The translations under genes and the position numbers were made by a program. From positions 1 to 64,000 of the forward strand of contig NZ_WNDO01000008.1 of the NCBI RefSeq assembly GCF_009912395.1: a stretch of 64,000 bases of DNA, written 5' to 3'. This document shows, one piece after another, positions 53,401 to 61,185 of this stretch (the stretch's first letter is position 1; every line of letters starts with the position of its first letter). A model generated the notes under the pieces. It made no database searches. It saw nothing but the letters and a program-made list of their open reading frames with translations, and had not been told where the DNA came from. This DNA comes from Luteibacter sp. (GTDB taxonomy: Bacteria > Pseudomonadota > Gammaproteobacteria > Xanthomonadales > Rhodanobacteraceae).

Positions 53401-53891
53401 TGCTCGACGAGGTGACGCTGTTCCTGCACCGGGTCATCGCCGAGCTGCCAGAGGCGCAGCAGGACATGATCCGCGCCGCCCTCAACCGCGATGGGACGCT
53501 TGAAGGGCGGCGCATCCTGCTGGTCGAGGACGATGTGCGCAACGTGTACGCGTTGATGAGCGTGCTGGAACCGCATGGCTGCGAGGTCACCATCGCCCGC
53601 AATGGCCAGGAGGCCATCGACGCCCTCAACGCCACGCTGGGCGATACGGGCCCGGGGATCGACCTGGTGCTGATGGACATCATGATGCCGGTCAAGGATG
53701 GCCTGACGGCGACCCGCGAGATCCGCGAAAACCCGCGCTTCGCCAACCTGCCGATCATCGCGCTCACCGCCAAGGCGATGCCCGACGACCAGCAGCAGTG
53801 CCTCCAGGCCGGTGCGAACGACTACGTCGCCAAGCCGCTGGATGTGGACAAGCTGCTTTCGCTGATCCGCGTGTGGCTTACCGCGCCGTAA
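50466..53891 (+). CDS. Hybrid sensor kinase: CHASE3-GAF-HisKA-HATPase-REC-REC-REC
   Basis: This 1141-residue kinase has two membrane helices (about 18-38 and 193-211) around a CHASE3 sensor with the typical VQDAETGQRGFLLTG (about 68-82), then GAF (about 225-380), a long coiled coil of Glu/Gln/Arg (about 385-470), HisKA (H about 482 in FLANMSHELRTPLN), HATPase (NLLSNALKF; GTGLGLSI) and three receivers (starting about 747, 870 and 1015; phospho-Asp in VLDIGLPDQ, VLDLSLPDT and MDIMMPVKDG). It is the likely master sensor of the operon, able to feed phosphate to the other receivers. Its stop overlaps the convergent xylanase by 14 bp. Confidence 0.92.
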   Translation: MTSNPKPRPPRRTRADLRTLVALGIVIVFFICSGLLAAANIRTIRDDNSLVIRSQETVGALGDILSSVQDAETGQRGFLLTGNDRYLEPYRNALGIIPARLDAIGSAVAGDAAQSMRLREMRARIQDKLEELRETIELRRSRGLDAALGIVNSDRGKAAMDDIRARLTSMRAAEYDQRAKRLAEMETAYSTAWTSGGASALLGIGLTFFVGVMIRRNSAARERDAWLQAGRLELGAAMAGDKDMGELSGLILSFLARFLRAEAGVLFTPTTTGFDRSGAVGVAPDDADGESRPQGSLLSRAVEERRVVVVSDVPETYFQVGSGLGKAPPRHLVIAPAVSDGQVQGVLELGFFHAVDAEVVELLEQASPAIAIALRSAAYRAELSRLLEETLRQSETLQTQGEELRVSNEELEEQSRALRESQQELESQQAELEQTNAHLAGQSQQLEAQRDELALANEAIEAKAREVQRSSQYKSEFLANMSHELRTPLNSALILSKLLADNTPGNLTDEQVKFARTIHTSGNDLLTLINDILDLSKIEAGHIEVRGEPFETKGLLDDLSALFAPVANEKGLALNIAPSSDCPAFLESDRLRIEQVLKNLLSNALKFTEAGSVTLAARAGERGTVVFSVTDTGIGIATEQQSRIFDAFQQADGSISRRYGGTGLGLSISLELARLLGGDISVASDPGHGSTFSLEVPVRLVPGVPVVAKAPAPAVRPMSRPIAAPMPVLPVPAAPVLPAAAPGDTRHLILVIEDDRTFAEIVSNLAVEMGFRTVTVSTGAEALAAAREHLPHAIVLDIGLPDQSGLSVLDILKHDVRTRHIPIHVVSGEDHARTALSLGAVGYLVKPTTREELARVLDSLEARLSQTPRRVLVVEDDAVQLDAIRHLLASADVETVGAATAADCLSLLQHQTFDCMVLDLSLPDTSGFALLETLSNQETYAFPPAIVYTGRVLSTAEEERLRRYSSSIIIKGARSPERLLDEVTLFLHRVIAELPEAQQDMIRAALNRDGTLEGRRILLVEDDVRNVYALMSVLEPHGCEVTIARNGQEAIDALNATLGDTGPGIDLVLMDIMMPVKDGLTATREIRENPRFANLPIIALTAKAMPDDQQQCLQAGANDYVAKPLDVDKLLSLIRVWLTAP

Positions 53892-55008
53892 GGCGCGGCA
53901 GGCCGGGGTAGTGTGGTGCGCGCTCGAGGCAGTGCGCCACCGCCCAACTGGCGGGCTTCAATGCCCCTTGGCGACCGAAGGCGAGGGGCGCCCGAGCCAG
54001 CGCGCCCTCCGGCGTCGCGCCGATCCGGCGCGGGTTCTCGGGGTCCCACACGCCCCAGGTGAGGACGGCGGATGCCGCCTTGGTGTCCAGCACGAGATCG
54101 AGGTAGCGTTTGTAGGTCGCGGCCACGGCAGCATCGCCATCCGCGTGCGCGTCGATCTGGCTGTCGTCGACGTCCAGCTCGGTGACGTACACCGCCATGT
54201 CGAGGTCGCGGATGGCCTGGATGAATCGGGACAAGCCAGCCCCGAGACGGTTCGCATCGCCGGCCCGCAGATGGGACTGCAACCCCACCGCATGGATGGG
54301 CACGCCGCGATGGCGCAAATCGCGCAGCATAGCCAGCACCGCGCCGCGCTTGCGTTCGGACGAGGGTGAGTCGGTTTCCAGGCCGTAATCGTTGTAGCAG
54401 AGGATGGCCTGAGGATCGGCGTCGTGCGCGGCGCGATAGGCGATCTCCACGTAACGGGCTCCCAGCATCCGGTACCAGAATCCGTTGCGCAGGTCGCCGG
54501 GTTGCCCATCCCCGGGTTCGATGGCCTCGTTGACGACGTCCCAGGACACCATCTGGCCACGGTAATGTCCCATGACCGATCGGATGTGAGCGATGAGCGT
54601 GGCCTCGGCGTCGTCGCGTGGAACGTTCTTCAGCCAGTCGGGCAGCGCCCGGTGCCAGCAGAGCGTATGTCCCCGCACGCGCTGGCCATGGCTGCGCGCG
54701 AACGCGACCAGTTCGTCCACCGGACCGAAGTTGAAGCGGTCGGGGGCAGGGTGGACCTGTGCCCATTTCAGCGCGTTCTCAGGCACCAGCAGGTTGGCCT
54801 GCCGAGCGACGAAGTTGCGGTAGGCCTCATCTGCGCCGATACGGGCGGGGTCGACCGCGAAACCGAACGACATGTCCTTGTCCGCGGCCAGTTGGCGCAG
54901 CGGTGTGAAGTCGTCGGCTGCGTTTGCCAGCGTGATGCGCCCCAATGACGCCAGAGCGAGGCCTTGCAGGGTGCCCTTGAGGAAGTGGCGGCGGGGGTGT
55001 GATGTCAT
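53878..55008 (-). CDS. Endo-1,4-beta-xylanase, GH10 family, Tat-exported
   Basis: The start at 55008 gives 376 residues; a longer in-frame start at 55044 is possible. The Tat signal is HPRRHFLKGTLQGLALASL. The GH10 barrel has the acid/base E161 in WDVVNEAIE and the nucleophile E277 in VTELD. Other conserved blocks are GHTLCWH and NDYGLE. The enzyme cleaves the xylan backbone, giving xylo-oligosaccharides. It is divergent from a large TonB receptor across 645 bp, which could take up the products. The last 14 bp overlap the hybrid kinase gene; a perfect 7-bp hairpin covers that overlap. Confidence 0.92.
   Translation of the reverse strand: MTSHPRRHFLKGTLQGLALASLGRITLANAADDFTPLRQLAADKDMSFGFAVDPARIGADEAYRNFVARQANLLVPENALKWAQVHPAPDRFNFGPVDELVAFARSHGQRVRGHTLCWHRALPDWLKNVPRDDAEATLIAHIRSVMGHYRGQMVSWDVVNEAIEPGDGQPGDLRNGFWYRMLGARYVEIAYRAAHDADPQAILCYNDYGLETDSPSSERKRGAVLAMLRDLRHRGVPIHAVGLQSHLRAGDANRLGAGLSRFIQAIRDLDMAVYVTELDVDDSQIDAHADGDAAVAATYKRYLDLVLDTKAASAVLTWGVWDPENPRRIGATPEGALARAPLAFGRQGALKPASWAVAHCLERAPHYPGLPRLTAR
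53881..53898. terminator. Hairpin over the convergent kinase/xylanase overlap
   Basis: ccgcgcc-gtaa-ggcgcgg is a perfect 7-bp stem with a 4-base loop covering the TAA of the kinase; the xylanase stop (53878-53880) lies at its left edge. It lacks a T tract. Like the junction at 36687, it may separate two convergent transcripts. Confidence 0.5.
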
Positions 55009-55175
55009 CGGGTCAGGCCAGGGGCAGGGTCTGGACGTCACCATAATGCTATCGCTGTCGCACAGGTTTACTGGATCGTGACCGCCGGAACTTGCGACCC
55101 TTTTGCTCGCGGAGCGATGGGCATGACAGCATTTTTGTCTCGAAGTGCCTGCCGCCGGCGATGGAAATAAGCGGG

Positions 55176-55202
55176 ATGCTTATGATTATTTCGTATAAGC
55201 AT
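55176..55202. promoter_or_regulatory. AT-rich inverted repeat, 8-bp arms
   Basis: atgcttat (55176-55183) and ataagcat (55195-55202) are perfect reverse complements with an 11-bp spacer. Placement between divergent genes is suited to binding a dimeric regulator. Confidence 0.45.
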
Positions 55203-55296
55203 AGTTCGTTTGGCTATGGGGTTTTCCCTTTGTCCGGGACCTCCGTTACGCGATTTTCCCGCTATGTGCCGGCCAGGTAAGGCAAAACATGCGGAA

Positions 55297-55329
55297 GCCG
55301 CGTTCGATGACGTCGGCATCGAACGCGGC
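55297..55329. other. 13-bp perfect stem-loop in the TonB receptor leader
   Basis: gccgcgttcgatg (55297-55309), loop acgtcgg, then catcgaacgcggc (55317-55329) pair perfectly, one of the strongest intergenic hairpins in the window. No T tract follows. It could be an attenuator, a structured 5' leader, or the core of a small RNA. Confidence 0.6.
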
Positions 55330-55653
55330 GGGAAATGGGTGATATACGCAGGCAAGCGTTGCCTGCCCCGAATCGCGCTTTCACGAATCGTTATCATCGG
55401 TTATATGTTTAACGGAATTCATCATGGGCGTATGGACGTCCAAATGCATTCCTTGGCAACCTTTGATTCGATCCAATAACCCATGATTTCAGTGACTGTC
55501 CAGGACACCTACTGTCGCGCTGCCATCGGCTGCACCCGGTCCTGTTGACGCTTTACCTGCGCCCCACGCCCTCCCCGTAACACCCCACTTCCCACGATCG
55601 CACCCCGGACGCCCGTCGCCCGGCCGATCTGCCGCACCCAGGAAAAGCCATTC

Positions 55654-58476
55654 ATGCCACGCCACACCCCGAGCGCATCCATGCATGCGTTGCGTCTCCA
55701 TCGATCCGCCATCGCGCTGGCCATCGGCCTCGCGTTTTCATTTTCCGCCTGGGCGCAGACGAGCCCTTCCGTTGCCAGTACACAGCAGGATGATGCCGCG
55801 AAGACGGACAAGGACAAGCCAGCTGCCAAACAACTGGAGCAGGTGGTCGTCACGGGATCGCGCATTCCGCGATCCGAACTGGAAGGGCCGTCGCCTGTCA
55901 CTGTTATCTCGTCGTCGGACATCGATGCGAGAGGCTATCGCAACGCCTACGACGCCATCTCGCAGTCGACGCAGAACACCGGCATCACCACCGGCCAGGA
56001 TTTCGGTAGCACGTTTACACCGGCGGGTAACTTCGTCAGCCTCCGGGGACTGGGGCCGAACCATACGTTGATCCTCGTCAACGGCCATCGCCTCGCGGAT
56101 TATCCGATTGCCTATGATGGCTCGGTAAATGCGGTGAACCTGGCGAACATCCCGTCGGAGTCGATCGAGCGTATCGAGATCACGAACGCGGGTGCCTCGG
56201 CGATTTACGGCTCCGATGCGATTGCCGGCGTGATCAATATCATCCTCAAGCAGCATTACGACGGTACGGATATCAATGTCCGGGCTGGCGGCACGCAAGG
56301 CGGTGGCGGTGCCAATCAACGCGTGCAGCTAACCCAGGGCATCAACGCAGGCAAGCTGACCGGCGTCGCGGGCCTGGAACTCAACCACGTGCAACCGCTG
56401 CTGTTCGGCGACCGCCATCTGAGCTCCTCATACATACGCGGTACCACCGACCCCACTACGTCCGTGCCGGCGGTGGTGTCCGTTCGTGACCCGGTGTCCG
56501 GTCGATACATCGCGCCTCCCGTAGGTGCGTGCTCGGGCCTATCCGATCTCATGGGTGGCAGCGTGGGTCTGGAGACCAGCAACAATCCCAAGCGTCGCGG
56601 CACCTACTGCGGCAGCGATCGCTACTACGATGCCGGAACACTCGGTGCAGGCAAGCGACAGGCGTCCGCCTTCTCGTCGCTTCAGTATGCGATCGACGAC
56701 CATACGTCCCTCTATGGCGACTTCATCGCCGACGACTCGAAGGTGACCAGCACCCTGATCGGGCCACCCAGCTGGGTGTCGTCGACGGTGGCCGGACCGT
56801 TCTGGAATGCGAACCGAGGGCAGCTCGAAAGCTGGCAGCGGATGATCGCGCCGGATGAAGGCATCGGCGGGGCCGCGTATGACCGTACCTACCTGGAACG
56901 GTCATGGACGGCATCGCTTGGCGCGAAGGGCCGCTTCGGCGCGAGCGACTGGCAGTACGACGCCAATGTCACCTCATCGCACTACAGCAGCGACCAGACG
57001 CGGAATCGCCTGCTGAGCAACGTCGACGCCTTCTTCCTCGGGCCACAGATCGGGACGAGGACGGTAAGCGGCACCTCGTTCCCGGTCTACGCCCCGAACC
57101 TTTCGAGGCTATACGACCCGCTGTCCGCGCAGGATTATTCGTCGATCTCCGCGTCCAGCACGAGCAAGAACACCTCGTGGACGCAGTCGGCCAACTTCAC
57201 GGTGAACGGTCCGCTGATCGCGTTGCCCCATGGTGATCTGAACATCGCGGCCGTGGCTGAGCTGGGGGACCAGGGCTACCGGAACACGCCGGATGCGCGG
57301 ATCAACGACGGGTACTTCTTTGGCACGTCCAGCGCCGACGGTTCGCGAGGCACGCGCCGCAACCAGGCCGTCGGCATTGAATTCAACGCGCCGATCCTGG
57401 CGTCGCTGAACGTGTCCGGTGCCGCCCGTTACGATCGTTTCCACTTTGGCGGCAACGCGATCGGAAAGGCGACCTATAACCTGGGCCTGGAATATCGCCC
57501 GATCGATGGGCTGCTGTTGCGCGGCAACTACGCCACGAGCTTCCGCGCACCGGACATGAACTACATCTTCTCGACGCAGACGCTCGGGTACAGTCCGGGC
57601 CTGACGGATTACTACCTGTGCCGACAGACCGGCCAAGCCTACGGTCGCTGCGACCAGACGTTCAACATCAACTACAGCCAGAGCGGCAATCGCAAGCTGA
57701 AGCCGGAAGAAGCTCGCTCCTTTACCTATGGCGTGGTGTGGGCACCGTCGTCGAACATCGACTTCTCGGTCGATTATTACCATATCGCCATCACCGACGA
57801 GGTCACGAACCTCAGCACGGATCAGCTGCTGCGTACGGACGCGGACTGCCTTGAAGGCCAGACGCTGGCCGGCGCAGCGATCGATCCGCAATCGTCGCTG
57901 TGCCGTGACGCGCTCGCGCGAGTGCACAGGAATGCGCCGAATGCCCTGGTGAACCCCAACCAGGTGACGATCGTGGACGTCAATCCGATCAATGCCGCCA
58001 ACGAGCATACGAGTGGCGTGGATGTGTCGGCGAATATTCGCTGGGGCGAACGCTTCGGTCGCTTCGCACTCAAGCTGGACTCCACGACGGTCCTCACCCA
58101 CAAGTACAAGCAGTTCGCGACCGATCCCGGTCAGGACGACCTGAGCCTGAGCTACCAGAACGAATGGCGCAGCAAGGTCAGCGGTGCGCTGAACTGGCAC
58201 CTGGACGACTGGTCGGCCACGATCAGTGGTATCCGCTACGGTCGGATTCCGCAGCAGGACCGAGGGGCGTACTGGCACTCCTATACGCTATTCAATACCA
58301 GCGTCGCCTACCAGGTGAACAAGCAGACCTCGGTATCCCTGATCGTCAATAACCTCACCAATCGCTTCCCGGTGGATCGTTCGCAAGGATGGCCGAACTA
58401 TCCGTCCAGCACGTACGACATCTACGGGCGTCAGTGGTGGGTGGAGCTGGATTACCACTTCGGGCAGAAGTCGTAA
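55654..58476 (+). CDS. TonB-dependent receptor, outer membrane
   Basis: This 940-residue protein begins at ATG 55654 with AGGAAAAG upstream. The signal peptide ends FSAWAQ (about residue 35). A plug domain follows (QLEQVVVTGSRIPRSELEG near 63-80; VTVISSSDIDARGY; IERIEITNAGASAIYGSDAIAGVINI near 168-195), then a C-terminal 22-strand barrel ending WVELDYHFGQKS. TonB receptors of this size in xanthomonads import plant oligosaccharides, siderophores or vitamins. Opposite to a GH10 xylanase, xylo-oligosaccharides are the natural guess. No N-terminal signalling extension is present. A strong terminator follows. Confidence 0.9.
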   Translation: MPRHTPSASMHALRLHRSAIALAIGLAFSFSAWAQTSPSVASTQQDDAAKTDKDKPAAKQLEQVVVTGSRIPRSELEGPSPVTVISSSDIDARGYRNAYDAISQSTQNTGITTGQDFGSTFTPAGNFVSLRGLGPNHTLILVNGHRLADYPIAYDGSVNAVNLANIPSESIERIEITNAGASAIYGSDAIAGVINIILKQHYDGTDINVRAGGTQGGGGANQRVQLTQGINAGKLTGVAGLELNHVQPLLFGDRHLSSSYIRGTTDPTTSVPAVVSVRDPVSGRYIAPPVGACSGLSDLMGGSVGLETSNNPKRRGTYCGSDRYYDAGTLGAGKRQASAFSSLQYAIDDHTSLYGDFIADDSKVTSTLIGPPSWVSSTVAGPFWNANRGQLESWQRMIAPDEGIGGAAYDRTYLERSWTASLGAKGRFGASDWQYDANVTSSHYSSDQTRNRLLSNVDAFFLGPQIGTRTVSGTSFPVYAPNLSRLYDPLSAQDYSSISASSTSKNTSWTQSANFTVNGPLIALPHGDLNIAAVAELGDQGYRNTPDARINDGYFFGTSSADGSRGTRRNQAVGIEFNAPILASLNVSGAARYDRFHFGGNAIGKATYNLGLEYRPIDGLLLRGNYATSFRAPDMNYIFSTQTLGYSPGLTDYYLCRQTGQAYGRCDQTFNINYSQSGNRKLKPEEARSFTYGVVWAPSSNIDFSVDYYHIAITDEVTNLSTDQLLRTDADCLEGQTLAGAAIDPQSSLCRDALARVHRNAPNALVNPNQVTIVDVNPINAANEHTSGVDVSANIRWGERFGRFALKLDSTTVLTHKYKQFATDPGQDDLSLSYQNEWRSKVSGALNWHLDDWSATISGIRYGRIPQQDRGAYWHSYTLFNTSVAYQVNKQTSVSLIVNNLTNRFPVDRSQGWPNYPSSTYDIYGRQWWVELDYHFGQKS

Positions 58477-58480
58477 GTCC

Positions 58481-58521
58481 GAACGAACGGGAGAGTCGGT
58501 CACCGACTCTCTCGTTCGTTC
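58481..58521. terminator. Strong bidirectional terminator-like hairpin
   Basis: gaacgaacg, bulge, gagagtcgg, loop tca, ccgactctc, bulge, cgttcgttc form an 18-bp stem with a single mismatch. It lies between the TonB receptor stop and the chemoreceptor stop, both pointing toward it, so it can end both transcripts. Confidence 0.8.
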
Positions 58522-58530
58522 CGTGTTGGG

Positions 58531-60429
58531 TCACAGCCGGAAGGTGGAGACGACGTCGTCCAGCGTGTGAGCCTGATCCTCCATGGCCTTGGCCGCCGCG
58601 GCGGCTTCCTCGACCAGGGCGGCGTTCTGCTGGGTCATGTCGTCGAGCTGGGTCACGGTGCGGCTGACCTGGTCGATGCCCTGGCTCTGTTCCTGGCTGG
58701 CTGCCATGATCTCTTCCATATAGGACGCCACGCTGCCTACCTGGGTGGTGAGCTGGGTGATGGTGGTACCTGCACGGCCAACCAGTTCGGCGCCACGCGC
58801 CACGTCGTCCGTCGCACCAGCGATCAGCTGCTTGATGTCACGCGCGGCCCGCGCGGAACTCTGCGCCAGGTTGCGGACCTCGCCGGCGACGACGGCGAAG
58901 CCGCGACCTTGTTCGCCGGCACGCGCGGCTTCCACCGAGGCGTTCAGGGCAAGCAGGTTGGTCTGGAACGCGATGCCGTCGATGACGCTGACGATGTCGG
59001 TGATGCGGGCGGACGAATGGCTGATGGCGTCCATGGTCTGGATCACCTCGCTCACTTGTTCGCCACCGCGCTGGGCGGCGTGCGCGGCGGTGCGTGCCAG
59101 CTCGTTGGCCTGGCGGGCGTTGTCGGCGTTCTGGCGCACGGTGGCGGTCAGCTCTTCCATGGACGCGGCGGTCTCTTCCAGCGAGCTGGCCTGTTCCTCG
59201 GTGCGCTGCGACAGGTCGAGGTTGCCGCTGGCGATCTGCGTGGCGGCGGAGGAGATGGCGGTGGAGCTGGCCTGCACCTTGCGCAGCAGGTTCTGCAGGT
59301 GGGTCACGAAGGCATTGAAACTGTCGACCACGGCGTTGTATTCGCTGCCGCTACCCGGAGGCAGGCGGCGGGTCAGGTCGGCCTCGCCCGAGTTCAGCAC
59401 GTCGATGTTCGTCTTCAGCGTGGCGAGCTGCTTCATGAGCATGCGCAGGCCCACAAGCAACGCGACGATAAGCAGCAAGGCCAGCGGAAGCTGCACAAGG
59501 GCCAGCTTGCCCAGGATGCGCGTGCTCTGCTGGGTGATCAGCGCCGTGGGCAGGCTGGTGGCGAGCACCCAGGGCGTGCCCTCGATACGCTTGAGGAACA
59601 GCGTGCGCCCTTCGCCGTCCGCATAGTCTTGCTCGACCGGGCCATCCTTCAAGTGGGGCATCGCGGCCACGATCTGGGCGACCATCGGCGAGGTGCCGGA
59701 CAGCTCGGCGAGCTTCTTCAGCACGATGTCGTCCTTGATGTAGCTGCTGTTGCTGACGATGGTGCCGTTCGGCTCGACGATGAGGATCTGGCCGCCCACC
59801 TTCTTTTCCATATCGGCGACCAGGCGATTGAAGAAGCCCAGCGTCACGTCGATGGTCGAAACACCGAAGGCCTCGTTGCCCTTGTAGATGGTCATCGCGC
59901 AATTTGTGCGCGGCTGGGCGCTGGCGGCGTCCTTGTACGCATCCGCCCAGAAGCATTGGCCGCGTGGAGCCTTCAGGCCGTTCTGGAACCAGGGTTGCTC
60001 CCAGTATTTCAGGGCGGTGGGTTCGTTCCAGTGCGTGTTCACCACGAGCGCGTTGGAGGCATCGCGGGCGAAGAAGGTGCTGTCGCGCTCCTTGGCGGCA
60101 TCGCGCTTGAAGGGCAGGGGCCAGATGCCGCCGCCGAACACGTCCGGGTCACCGTACTGGTCGACCAGGCCGGGTTGCAGGCGGTCGATGGACGGGCTGT
60201 CCATGAGTGCCACGGTTTGCGTGATGCTGCGCTGCTGCGCCTCCACGCGGTGCAGCTTCTCCAGGATCACCTGGGCGATCCCGTCGACATCGTGGGTCAC
60301 CAGTTGCGCCTCGGAACGACGCAGGTCGGGCGTGATGAACAGCCGGATCACCACGACGGTGACGGCCACGAGCAAGGCGACGTAGGCGACCAGCAGGGCG
60401 GTCGAGCGGGATTGGGTAGACTTGAACAC
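58531..60429 (-). CDS. Methyl-accepting chemotaxis protein (dCACHE-HAMP-MA)
   Basis: This 632-residue chemoreceptor starts at GTG 60429 (60427-60429). The first helix is [20 protein letters not shown] (about 12-32), a large periplasmic CACHE domain follows (about 35-300), a second helix at about 305-330, HAMP and then the methyl-accepting domain with the highly conserved tip [20 protein letters not shown] (about 490-515) and methylation-type helices with repeated Glu/Gln. It senses small ligands and signals through CheA/CheW, which are not in this window. A perfect FliA -10 box lies 30 bp upstream, linking it with flagellar genes. Confidence 0.92.
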   Translation of the reverse strand: MFKSTQSRSTALLVAYVALLVAVTVVVIRLFITPDLRRSEAQLVTHDVDGIAQVILEKLHRVEAQQRSITQTVALMDSPSIDRLQPGLVDQYGDPDVFGGGIWPLPFKRDAAKERDSTFFARDASNALVVNTHWNEPTALKYWEQPWFQNGLKAPRGQCFWADAYKDAASAQPRTNCAMTIYKGNEAFGVSTIDVTLGFFNRLVADMEKKVGGQILIVEPNGTIVSNSSYIKDDIVLKKLAELSGTSPMVAQIVAAMPHLKDGPVEQDYADGEGRTLFLKRIEGTPWVLATSLPTALITQQSTRILGKLALVQLPLALLLIVALLVGLRMLMKQLATLKTNIDVLNSGEADLTRRLPPGSGSEYNAVVDSFNAFVTHLQNLLRKVQASSTAISSAATQIASGNLDLSQRTEEQASSLEETAASMEELTATVRQNADNARQANELARTAAHAAQRGGEQVSEVIQTMDAISHSSARITDIVSVIDGIAFQTNLLALNASVEAARAGEQGRGFAVVAGEVRNLAQSSARAARDIKQLIAGATDDVARGAELVGRAGTTITQLTTQVGSVASYMEEIMAASQEQSQGIDQVSRTVTQLDDMTQQNAALVEEAAAAAKAMEDQAHTLDDVVSTFRL

Positions 60430-60458
60430 GCCGGAAGGCCTGGAAGGATGACGATACG

Positions 60459-60485
60459 TTATCGGCTGTTTCGGAGGCTTCTGTA
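60459..60485 (-). promoter_or_regulatory. FliA (sigma-28) promoter for the chemoreceptor
   Basis: Reading the minus strand, TACA (60485-60482) and GCCGATAA (60466-60459) are separated by exactly 15 bp. The -10 box is a perfect match to the sigma-28 consensus GCCGATAA, the -35 core matches TAAA at 3 of 4 positions. It lies 30 bp upstream of the start codon. Confidence 0.75.
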
Positions 60486-60573
60486 GGCGCTATGCGTCGC
60501 CTAAAAACGAAGTGATATCAATGGTATAGGTGGTCAAGAACGACTTTTCAGTCTCAGCCAACGGAGATACTCC

Positions 60574-61152
60574 ATGGAATTGCCGATCGCACCCGTCATC
60601 GCGGCCGCCTGGATCGTCTTCGGCCTGTACTGGTGGTGGGGTTGGTTGCGGGTCAAGCGAGCCGCGCGCAGCGAACCCTTGCTGCCTCGTCTTCTCAAGT
60701 ACTGGCTGCCCCTGGCCATCGCCGTGGCATTCATCGGTCCCGAACGCTGGTTCCATGGAAGCTGGCTCGGGGAGCGCATGTATCCGGCCAGCACGATCAT
60801 CGCCGTCGTGGGCGTGCTGCTGACCGTATCGGGCGTCGCCTTCGCCTGTTGGGCCAGATACGTCCTGGGGCGCAACTGGAGTTCGGTCGTGCAGGTCAAG
60901 CAGGACCACGAGTTGATCCAGTCGGGCCCCTACCGCTGGGTGCGCCATCCGATCTATACCGGCCTGCTGCTTGCCTTTCTCGGTACCGCCGTGGCCATTG
61001 GCGAATGGCGTGGCCCCCTTTGCGTTGTCATCGTCGCGGTGTCGTTCTGGTTCAAGCTCCGGTTGGAAGAGCGATGGATGCGCGACAACTTCGGCGCCAC
61101 GTACGAGCAATACATGCGTCGAACGAAGGCATTGATTCCCGGCCTGCTGTAG
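60574..61152 (+). CDS. Isoprenylcysteine carboxyl methyltransferase (ICMT) family membrane protein
   Basis: This 192-residue protein has five or so membrane helices and the conserved C-terminal ICMT/PEMT block: LGRNWSSVVQVKQDHELI, SGPYRWVRHPIYTG (about 112-125) and RLEERWMRDNFG. The motif with RHP-Y and the E-E pair is where SAM and substrate meet. Bacterial relatives methylate lipids or unknown small molecules rather than prenyl proteins. The ATG has a CGGAGA ribosome site. It is 33 bp upstream of a fucosidase gene and could be cotranscribed, but its role there is unclear. Confidence 0.82.
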   Translation: MELPIAPVIAAAWIVFGLYWWWGWLRVKRAARSEPLLPRLLKYWLPLAIAVAFIGPERWFHGSWLGERMYPASTIIAVVGVLLTVSGVAFACWARYVLGRNWSSVVQVKQDHELIQSGPYRWVRHPIYTGLLLAFLGTAVAIGEWRGPLCVVIVAVSFWFKLRLEERWMRDNFGATYEQYMRRTKALIPGLL

Positions 61153-61185
61153 TGCATGTTTTTGTATTCAGCGTTGGGGGCATCG

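Larger units (their letters stand above)
55009..55653. promoter_or_regulatory. Divergent xylanase/TonB receptor regulatory region (645 bp, no gene supported)
   Basis: This stretch is AT-richer than the coding sequence and holds no convincing ORF. It contains an inverted repeat ATGCTTAT-N11-ATAAGCAT (55176-55202), a very stable 13-bp hairpin (55297-55329), and a palindrome ggacgtcc near 55435. It could be a regulatory region for both genes, an RNA leader, or host a small RNA. No clear promoter hexamers were settled on. Confidence 0.6.

Noticed and set aside
50427-53576. A 1049-codon open frame antisense to the hybrid kinase
   Set aside because: In GC-rich genes with strong third-position GC bias the antisense frame often stays open. 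Its translation is rich in His, Arg, Gln and Asp without any domain, and the sense protein has a complete, recognisable architecture.
55210-55479. An 89-codon ORF in the xylanase/TonB receptor spacer
   Set aside because: It spans the 13-bp hairpin, has no ribosome site and no recognisable features; composition is not gene-like.
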